Positions 1-4,969 of a stretch of 11,047 nucleotides of DNA are shown here, piece after piece. Where the stretch lies: NCBI GenBank assembly GCA_031270585.1, contig JAISXK010000079.1, positions 1-11,047 of the forward strand. Reading direction: 5' to 3'. The notes under the pieces are model-generated. The model was given only the letters and a program-made list of their open reading frames with translations, ran no database searches and was not told the origin of the DNA. The first letter of the stretch is position 1, and the number at the start of each line of letters is the position of its first letter. Position numbers and translations under genes: made by a program. The stretch is from Clostridiales bacterium (lineage in GTDB: Bacteria; Bacillota; Clostridia; Christensenellales; CAG-138).

Positions 1-37
1 AATTCACTCTAACGTAGGTTAAGGGAACCGGCACGGG

Positions 38-66
38 CCCGTGTGAAAACGCGCGGGTGTTTCTTT
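38..66 (+). terminator. Probable intrinsic terminator of an upstream gene
   Basis: Bases 38-45 (CCCGTGTG) can pair with 50-57 (CGCGCGGG) around an AAAA loop, giving 8 pairs of which two are G-U; the T-rich stretch TGTTTCTTT follows directly at 58-66. All three forward frames meet stops within the first 22 bases, so a gene ending at or before the window edge would fit. The same place holds a 12-bp perfect palindrome, CACGGGCCCGTG (32-43). No upstream gene is visible, so the assignment rests on structure alone. Confidence 0.45.
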
Positions 67-110
67 GCCGTCAAAACAGGGGGGATAGCCGTTGTCCATG
101 CGGCTTATTC

Positions 111-139
111 TTGAAAGCGTACTATACTTAATATATAAT
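111..139 (+). promoter_or_regulatory. Sigma-A-type promoter of rex
   Basis: TTGAAA at 111-116 and a consensus TATAAT at 134-139 are separated by exactly 17 bp. The predicted start of transcription is near 146, about 22 bases before the rex ATG at 168. This also rules out the in-frame ATG at 138, which lies partly inside the -10 box. I see no TTGTTAA-type Rex operator here, so autoregulation is not shown. Confidence 0.75.
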
Positions 140-167
140 GGACGCATATAACAAAGGGAGAATGGCC

Positions 168-788
168 ATGAAATCACAAAACGTATCAGAAGCCGTCGTC
201 AGGCGGCTGCCAAGGTATTACCGGCATCTGGAGACGCTGGCCAACAACAATGTCGAGCGCGTATCCTCAAGCGAATTGGCCGAACAGCTTTCGCTCACGC
301 CATCCCAGGTGCGGCAGGATTTTAATTGTTTTGGCGGGTTTGGCCAGCAGGGATATGGCTACCCCGTAAAAAAGCTCTACGAGGAAATAGGGCTTATACT
401 GGGGTTGGCGCAGAAGTTTAAGATGATTATCGCGGGCGCCGGCAACATTGGCCGGGCGCTGTGCAATCATGAGGGCTTCCATAATAAAGGGTTTGAAGTA
501 CAGGCGCTTTTTGATATAAACGAAAACCTGATCGGCCAAAAAATCAACGGCAAGCCCGTTTTGCCGATAGGCGAAATGGGCCGGTACATAAAAGAAAACG
601 CCATCGATATCGGCGTTATCGCCGCCAGGCGCACGGTCGCCCAGTCGCTTGCGGATGAAATGGTGGCGGCGGGCATAAAAGCCATATGGAACTTCGTGCC
701 CACCGATATCAACGCGCCCGTTCCGCTGGAAAACGTGCAGCTGATCGACAGCATGCTGGTACTTTCCTACCGCGTTACGCAGCATTGA
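168..788 (+). CDS. rex: Redox-sensing transcriptional repressor Rex
   Basis: Rex binds NADH or NAD+ and releases DNA when the NADH/NAD+ ratio rises, controlling fermentation and anaerobic respiration genes. The 206-residue product has the family layout: N-terminal winged helix (about 1-80) opening with the typical SEAVVRRLPRYYR segment and the conserved VRQDF...FGGFGQQGYGYPV stretch, then a Rossmann domain with the dinucleotide motif GAGNIG (90-95) and a C-terminal swapped helix. Length is normal (about 205-215). I chose ATG 168 because AGGGAG (155-160) lies 7 bases before it and family members start just ahead of SEAV; ATG 138 lies in the promoter and ATG 162 is too close to the ribosome site. 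Monocistronic; its 3' end is 28 bp from the convergent rsfS stop, with no clear terminator between. Confidence 0.96.
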   Translation: MKSQNVSEAVVRRLPRYYRHLETLANNNVERVSSSELAEQLSLTPSQVRQDFNCFGGFGQQGYGYPVKKLYEEIGLILGLAQKFKMIIAGAGNIGRALCNHEGFHNKGFEVQALFDINENLIGQKINGKPVLPIGEMGRYIKENAIDIGVIAARRTVAQSLADEMVAAGIKAIWNFVPTDINAPVPLENVQLIDSMLVLSYRVTQH

Positions 789-816
789 GGGAATGCGCCG
801 CGCGCGAAACCAAAAA

Positions 817-1185
817 CTATGGCTGCGGATACCGTATATACCCTCCGGGGTCGTCTACCCACAGGCGTTCCATGTTATAATACCGGCGTTCCTCCGGCAA
901 AAAGATGTGCAGGAGTATGTCGCGGTAATCGAGCACCACCCAACGGCCTTGCGAATACCCTTCGCGCCGCCTGTATTCCAGGCCCAGCGCGGGCGCTTTC
1001 TCTTCCACCTCGTCACAAAGCGCCTTTACCTGCTGCGGGACACGGCCGCTGCAGACGATAAACCAATCGGCGATCACGGTTTTATCCGCCACATGGATGG
1101 CTATGATATCCTGCGCTTTTTTGTCATGCAGTATTTCGCACAGCTGCAATACCTGTTCTTTTAATTCCAAATACCACAACCCCAT
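817..1185 (-). CDS. rsfS: Ribosomal silencing factor RsfS
   Basis: RsfS (YbeB/Iojap, DUF143) binds ribosomal protein uL14 on the 50S subunit and blocks joining of 30S, lowering translation in starvation or stationary phase. The 122-residue product carries the family core: DKKAQDIIAIHV (21-32), ADWFIVCSG (39-47), GRWVVLDYRDILLHIF (80-95) and the ending EERRYYNMERLW (98-109). Length fits the family (105-120). The frame stays open upstream to an ATG at 1260, but those residues do not resemble RsfS and run back through the promoter at 1199-1207, so ATG 1185 is preferred. The ribosome site is weak (AAAAAAGAA), and a TTG at codon 6 is another possible start. It follows the nadD-yqeK fusion after 132 bp, the usual Firmicutes order. 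Confidence 0.93.
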   Translation of the reverse strand: MGLWYLELKEQVLQLCEILHDKKAQDIIAIHVADKTVIADWFIVCSGRVPQQVKALCDEVEEKAPALGLEYRRREGYSQGRWVVLDYRDILLHIFLPEERRYYNMERLWVDDPGGYIRYPQP

Positions 1186-1198
1186 TTCTTTTTTATTC

Positions 1199-1207
1199 AG
1201 TATACCA
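1199..1207 (-). promoter_or_regulatory. Extended -10 promoter of rsfS
   Basis: On the minus strand the sequence TGGTATACT gives an extended -10 element (TG-n-TATACT; hexamer at 1199-1204). No good -35 is seen 16-18 bp upstream (TGGTTC at 17), as is common for extended -10 promoters. The predicted start near 1192 leaves only about 7 untranslated bases before ATG 1185, so transcripts from it would be almost leaderless. The remaining bases of the 1186-1317 gap hold a 10-bp GC palindrome (GCGCCGGCGC) but no gene or clear terminator. Confidence 0.45.
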
Positions 1208-1317
1208 TAGAAAAACAATACGAACCAGATTTTAGAGGCGATGGCAGCCTGGCGCGGCATCCTTCTTTTTCGCGCAAAGAATATGCGCCGGCGCCTTTTA
1301 CGGCGGGCGGGCGGGAT

Positions 1318-2421
1318 TCAGGATAGTTCCCGCAAGGCCAAAAGCGAACCCTCATCCACCTCGCCGCCGGTGCTTTTTACATACGCGACGGTATGTAGAA
1401 GCGCCCGGCGCAAGGCGTCGTCCAAGCTTGTTTCTGCGGCGGCCCGCAAAGCTTCAACGCCTTCGTAATCGCGGCCGGGCTCCAGCATATCCGCAAGGCA
1501 AATGATCTTGTCAAGCTTGGTTGCGCCGGCGCCCAGCGTGGTGTGGCGGCGTATGGCCGAAAGCACCGCCTCGTCGCTAACGCCAAACATATCCCGCGCG
1601 ACGGCGGCGCCGGCCTGGGCGTGGGTGAGCGCGCCAATATCCCGTGAGCGGCCGCAGTCATGCAGCAGCGCGGCAAGCCTGGCGGCATCGGCACAGACCC
1701 CGTAGCGCGCCGCAAGGGCGATAGCCTCCTGCACCACGCCGGCTGTGTGCGCGTAACGGCTTGGGGATAGCATGCCCCGCAACCTTTTGGCGATAGCCGA
1801 TATATCCGGCGGCTGGTAAAGCATGTGCAGGTATATGTAACGTTCCACGGCGGGGGGTGTAAAGCCGGTGATGGGCTGCGCCTTGTATATGCCCGCGCGC
1901 ACCATGGTGGAGGATATCGGCGGCGCCTTGCTTTTGGAGAGCGGCACGCGCGCGCCGTATTGCGCCAGGAGCGATAGCGCTTCGGCGTCGTTATGATCCC
2001 GGCCCTGGCGGGGCACGCCTATAAAGGCGGCCTTTTGCAGCAGCTCGCGCGCGCGGTGCCAATGGGGCAAATCGCGCAGCATATCGCTGCCCACCACAAT
2101 GTAGATGGCGGCGCCGGGATAAAGCGCAGACAGCGCGGCTACCGTATCGATGGTGTAGCTTTTGCCCGCGCGGTCAAGCTCTATATCCGACATGGAAAGG
2201 CCGGGCAGTCCCCGCAGCGCAAGCTGCGTCATGCGCGCCCTGTGCGCGGCGCATACGGCGCCTTCAACAGCTTTGTGGGGCGGGTCGCCGGCGGGTATGA
2301 AGAGCACCTCGTCCAGATCAAATTCCTCGCGCACCAGCCTGCCCATATCCACATGCGCCGTGTGGATGGGGTTGAACGTACCGCCCAGCATACCGATTTT
2401 TTTGTTGCGCGCGTTTTGCAA
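1318..2421 (-). CDS. nadD: NadD-YqeK fusion: nicotinate-nucleotide adenylyltransferase / HD-domain Ap4A hydrolase
   Basis: The N-terminal half (about 1-200) is NadD, which joins nicotinate mononucleotide and ATP to NaAD in NAD synthesis; it shows GGTFNPIHTAH (13-23, the nucleotidyltransferase GxFxPxHxxH signature) and ISSTMVR (169-175). The C-terminal half (about 205-367) is a YqeK-type HD phosphohydrolase, a family shown to cleave diadenosine tetraphosphate symmetrically; it shows H225, the HD pair 254-255 (LLHDCG), H293 and D311. The genes are usually separate neighbours; here one 367-residue frame covers both, and the internal ATG at the junction has no ribosome site. The start is TTG at 2421: GGAGG sits 7 bases upstream, and the open frame further upstream (ATG 2511) runs through the promoter. 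rsfS follows downstream. Confidence 0.93.
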   Translation of the reverse strand: MQNARNKKIGMLGGTFNPIHTAHVDMGRLVREEFDLDEVLFIPAGDPPHKAVEGAVCAAHRARMTQLALRGLPGLSMSDIELDRAGKSYTIDTVAALSALYPGAAIYIVVGSDMLRDLPHWHRARELLQKAAFIGVPRQGRDHNDAEALSLLAQYGARVPLSKSKAPPISSTMVRAGIYKAQPITGFTPPAVERYIYLHMLYQPPDISAIAKRLRGMLSPSRYAHTAGVVQEAIALAARYGVCADAARLAALLHDCGRSRDIGALTHAQAGAAVARDMFGVSDEAVLSAIRRHTTLGAGATKLDKIICLADMLEPGRDYEGVEALRAAAETSLDDALRRALLHTVAYVKSTGGEVDEGSLLALRELS

Positions 2422-2457
2422 TTCGCTTCCTCCAAGTGTGCTGCGCTCTATACGCGT

Positions 2458-2463
2458 ATTATA
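2458..2463 (-). promoter_or_regulatory. -10 element of the nadD-yqeK promoter
   Basis: Minus-strand TATAAT at 2463-2458 lies 37 bases before the TTG start, with a plausible transcription start near 2451. No recognisable -35 lies 16-18 bp upstream, where an oligo-T run occurs, so this is a weaker call than the divergent plus-strand promoter next to it. Confidence 0.4.
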
Positions 2464-2492
2464 CACCTTTATATAAAAAAACGGCATGCTCT

Positions 2493-2521
2493 TTGCCCTA
2501 TATGGCAACAATGGATATAAT
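2493..2521 (+). promoter_or_regulatory. Promoter of the membrane-protein gene
   Basis: TTGCCC (2493-2498) and TATAAT (2516-2521) are 17 bp apart, with start expected near 2528. A small inverted repeat, TTGCC-N6-GGCAA (2493-2508), covers the -35 element and could be an operator. The promoter is divergent from that of nadD-yqeK. Confidence 0.55.
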
Positions 2522-2554
2522 TGAGACCCCGTTCAATAAGGGAGATGAAGTTTG

Positions 2555-3394
2555 ATGGATAAGTCAATCAAAGAATACTATAGGCGCGGCTACCAAGGCG
2601 GGCGCGGCAAGTTCGCGCGTGTGCTGGATGTGGTGTTGCTGCACGCGGTATTTATGGCGGCGTGCTATATTTGGTTTTATTACCACATGGGACGCTTGTG
2701 GCCGGCGCTGCTTTTGACGGGCCTAACGTCGCTGCTGCTTTTTCTTGCGGCGCACCTGTGGCGCTCTATCCGCTTTGAAAGGTTTGTCGCGCGCGAGCGC
2801 GCGCGCCTGGCGGATATTGTACAAAAGGAGCGGTTGCTGCTGCTAAACGAAAAGAGCTTTCAGGAGATATGCCGCCATGCCGCGCTCAGCCTGAACGAGA
2901 CGGATACCGGTCGCCTGTTTTGCGTGCGCCGGGCCGCCAAATTAAATGAGGATGATGTGCTTACGGCGTTTTACGCGGCGCAAAAAGAGAAAGCCGCAGC
3001 GCTCGTTATCTGTAGCGTGGCGGCGCCGGACGAGCGGGCCGGGGCGCTGCTTAAGCGCTTGCCCGCGCGCGTGACGCTAATCGGAAAGGAAGCGCTTTTG
3101 CGCGCCGCGCGCGGTATTGACGGCTACGCGGTAAACGACGCTGATATAGAAGCCTATATCCATAGCGAGATAGCGGCGAAAAAAGAGCGGCGCGAAAAGC
3201 TGCCGGCGCAGCCCTTTGTGCCGGGTAACGCCAAAAAATACTTGCTTTGCGGGTTGTTTTTAACGGCCGCTTCGTTTTTGAGCGGGTACACGCTGTATTT
3301 TCGGCTGCTCGCGGGTGTTTGCCTGCTGCTGTCGGCGGCCACGTTTGCGCTCAACAGGCCCTTCGCGCCAAACCCGGCGAAGGAGACGGAGTAG
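2555..3394 (+). CDS. Four-helix membrane protein with a central cytosolic domain, function unknown
   Basis: I do not recognise a named family. The 279-residue product has two pairs of hydrophobic helices (about 25-44 and 48-68; 228-247 and 249-266) flanking a charged central domain of about 155 residues. Inside it, LFCVRRAAKLNEDDVLTAF (121-139), AAALVICSV (147-155) and RVTLIGKEALLRAA (172-185) alternate strands and helices as in the C-terminal half of the Mrr/restriction-endonuclease-like fold, where a similar strand precedes a 'valLIdgeeL' element; the catalytic D-(E/Q)xK set is not evident, so if related it is probably non-catalytic. Start: ATG 2555, with GGGAG at 2540-2544; a TTG at 2552 is also possible. 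It has its own promoter and converges on the SARP regulator gene. Function is not inferable. Confidence 0.8.
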   Translation: MDKSIKEYYRRGYQGGRGKFARVLDVVLLHAVFMAACYIWFYYHMGRLWPALLLTGLTSLLLFLAAHLWRSIRFERFVARERARLADIVQKERLLLLNEKSFQEICRHAALSLNETDTGRLFCVRRAAKLNEDDVLTAFYAAQKEKAAALVICSVAAPDERAGALLKRLPARVTLIGKEALLRAARGIDGYAVNDADIEAYIHSEIAAKKERREKLPAQPFVPGNAKKYLLCGLFLTAASFLSGYTLYFRLLAGVCLLLSAATFALNRPFAPNPAKETE

Positions 3395-3420
3395 CCGCAA
3401 CGAATGGAACCGGTAAATAA

Positions 3421-3446
3421 GCATACGCGGGTGCGCATACGCGCGC
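3421..3446. repeat. Direct repeat and GC hairpin between convergent genes
   Basis: The 63-bp gap between the membrane-protein stop and the SARP stop holds GCATACGCG twice (3421-3429 and 3435-3443). The second copy forms a hairpin, GTGCGC-ATAC-GCGCGC (3431-3446, six pairs with one G-U). Neither strand has a proper T-tract right after it, so a bidirectional terminator is possible but not shown. Confidence 0.3.
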
Positions 3447-3457
3447 TTGCCTGATGC

Positions 3458-4663
3458 CTAAAGGGTAAGCGGCCTTGGCTGTATGGAGCGCACCTGCGTG
3501 GTGAGGGTAACGTCGTCTTCCAAACAAAGCTGATTGAACTTTTGCTGGATGCGCATGAGTACGATGCTGATGGTAACCTCATTGGAGGCCGGCAGCAGCA
3601 AAAGCAACTGTGTGTTGCTGTGCTGCGTTACCACATCGGATTTGCGCAGCGAGAGCATGCTCGCGCGCTTGAGGGCGGACATGGCCTGAAACATCTCCTG
3701 ATCGCTCAACTCGCGGCTATGCGCCACGATGGTATACATCACAAGCATACATGGCGATTGCTCGCGCCTGTTTTTGCGCTCCTGCAGCTGGAATATCTGG
3801 CGAAACACATCCATTTCACATATCATGGGGCCGGACGCGGCGGAGGCCGAACGCAGGTCGTCCAGCACCATGCTGATATCGGGGCGCTGCGGTTGCGAAA
3901 TGGAATGTATACTCTGCCCCGCAGCCTTTAATTCGTCGGATGGTTCCACGCCAAGCTCGCGCTTTAATATGCTCACGATGCTTTTATAGTGCGTCAACGC
4001 GCCGTAGCGGTTGCCGAGCGCCAGCATGGCGCGTATCATCGCGGCGTGGTAATGCTCGTCAAACATATTATGCTTGATGGCGATAGAGCAGGCCTCCACC
4101 GCGTCGGCATAATGGCGCTGATCAAAAAGCGTATTGACGTATATATTCATGCAGTCAAAAAAGAGCCGCTTGTAATAGGCCGTATAGCTTTCCACCCAGC
4201 TTTGATCGGCGATATCTTCCATATAGTCGCCCGCGTAAACGCTCATAAGCCGCTTGGCGGCGGCGGCCAGTTCCGTTTCGGGCAAACCGCCCTTGATCTT
4301 TGTCGCAATGGTTTCGAATTCCTGGGCATCGACGCATACCAGCGCCTCGGGATTCCATCCGTACGCGCGGTGCTGGCTCAATATATACTGCCGGCCGTTT
4401 TCGTCGGCTTCAGGCAATTGCTTGCGCAGCCGGTATATCAGGTTTTGCAGCGCTTTGCGCGGGTTTACCACCTCGTCCTCGCTCCAAAGCATATCGATGA
4501 GCGAATCGGATGTGATATACTTGCCGCGGCTGGCGAGCAGATAGCGGAACAATATCCACAGGCTATCCGCCCTTGGCGCAAGGCTGCTTATGATCTGCCC
4601 CTCATATTCCACAACGAAGCCACCTAAAAGGGTAACTTTGAGCTTTGGGTTTCCGGCATCCAT
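3458..4663 (-). CDS. SARP/BTAD-type transcriptional regulator with degenerate GGDEF-like C-terminus
   Basis: Likely a DNA-binding activator. Residues 6-105 form an OmpR/SARP-type winged helix (LKVTLLGGF opening; LWSEDEVVNPRKALQNLIYRLRK in the recognition region), and 110-255 form a bacterial transcriptional activation domain with TPR-like helices (YAGDYMED, HYHAAMIRAMLALGNRYGALTHY, ELGVEPSDEL). Residues 280-395 resemble a GGDEF fold (SLRKSDVV...LLLLLPASN...VLMRIQQKF), but the GGDEF signature is replaced by SNTQL, so no cyclase activity is expected. Length is 401 residues. The start is ATG 4663, behind GAGGGGG at 7 bases; the frame continues to 4765, but that part covers the promoter. It is divergent from nrdD, with its 3' end facing the unknown membrane protein. 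Targets are unknown; control of the nrd genes is possible only by position. Confidence 0.88.
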   Translation of the reverse strand: MDAGNPKLKVTLLGGFVVEYEGQIISSLAPRADSLWILFRYLLASRGKYITSDSLIDMLWSEDEVVNPRKALQNLIYRLRKQLPEADENGRQYILSQHRAYGWNPEALVCVDAQEFETIATKIKGGLPETELAAAAKRLMSVYAGDYMEDIADQSWVESYTAYYKRLFFDCMNIYVNTLFDQRHYADAVEACSIAIKHNMFDEHYHAAMIRAMLALGNRYGALTHYKSIVSILKRELGVEPSDELKAAGQSIHSISQPQRPDISMVLDDLRSASAASGPMICEMDVFRQIFQLQERKNRREQSPCMLVMYTIVAHSRELSDQEMFQAMSALKRASMLSLRKSDVVTQHSNTQLLLLLPASNEVTISIVLMRIQQKFNQLCLEDDVTLTTQVRSIQPRPLTL

Positions 4664-4701
4664 GGCTACATCCCCCTCTTCGCCATCCTTGAAGCAGTTT
4701 A

Positions 4702-4730
4702 AGTATATCGAATTACGTATATATACGCAA
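4702..4730 (-). promoter_or_regulatory. Promoter of the SARP regulator with a palindrome in the spacer
   Basis: On the minus strand TTGCGT (4730-4725) and TATACT (4707-4702) are 17 bp apart, with transcription expected from about 4695. The spacer and -35 edge contain a perfect 12-bp palindrome, CGTATATATACG (4716-4727), a likely protein-binding site, perhaps for autoregulation. Confidence 0.5.
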
Positions 4731-4816
4731 GTATGGACAAAGCAATTGCCTGTTGTCGCGGGCAAGGCGCAAACGGATAGTAGATATGCCGAGGGGATAG
4801 TATACTGTTTTATGAT

Positions 4817-4847
4817 AAACCGCTTATCTTATATATAATCAAACCGC
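4817..4847. repeat. AAACCGC direct repeat in the divergent gap
   Basis: AAACCGC occurs at 4817-4823 and 4841-4847, 24 bp apart, around an AT-rich block that includes TATAAT (4834-4839) and a GATAA...TTATC inverted pair. A plus-strand promoter is possible but no matching -35 is seen. Role unknown. Confidence 0.3.
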
Positions 4848-4888
4848 GTTTTATTTCAGGTAAATTTCTGCGGCGGAACAGGTTGACA

Positions 4889-4904
4889 AGGCAATATATA
4901 GTGT
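4889..4904 (+). promoter_or_regulatory. NrdR box 1 upstream of nrdD
   Basis: AGGCAATATATAGTGT matches 14 of 16 positions of the NrdR box form ACACAATATATAGTGT (family consensus aCaCwAtATaTwGtgt). NrdR is the nucleotide-sensing repressor of ribonucleotide reductase genes and binds pairs of such boxes. It is paired with box 2, whose start is 32 bp downstream. nrdR itself is not in the window. Confidence 0.8.
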
Positions 4905-4920
4905 GCAAAAATGTGTATGC

Positions 4921-4936
4921 ATACAATATATAGTTT
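4921..4936 (+). promoter_or_regulatory. NrdR box 2 upstream of nrdD
   Basis: ATACAATATATAGTTT also matches the same box form at 14 of 16 positions. The 32-bp offset from box 1 is about three helical turns, placing both on one DNA face as usual for NrdR pairs. The box lies 33 bp before the nrdD ATG and contains TATAGT (4929-4934), a possible -10, so binding would block the promoter. A perfect palindrome TGTATGCATACA (4914-4925) overlaps its left end. Confidence 0.8.
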
Positions 4937-4969
4937 ACAGGGGAAGGCATACAGGGGGTTTTATTCGAT

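Noticed and set aside
1993..2520. Plus-strand 175-codon frame opposite nadD
   Set aside because: Antisense of a clearly identified NadD domain, without ribosome site or family likeness.
4664..4765. Upstream extension of the SARP regulator to ATG 4765
   Set aside because: It would translate the -10/-35 region and palindrome; a strong ribosome site at ATG 4663 fits the usual protein start.
4883..4888. TTGACA as the -35 of an nrdD promoter
   Set aside because: At 16-18 bp downstream the sequence is CAAAAA-like, not a -10, so I could not assign a full nrdD promoter; TATAGT within box 2 is only a candidate.
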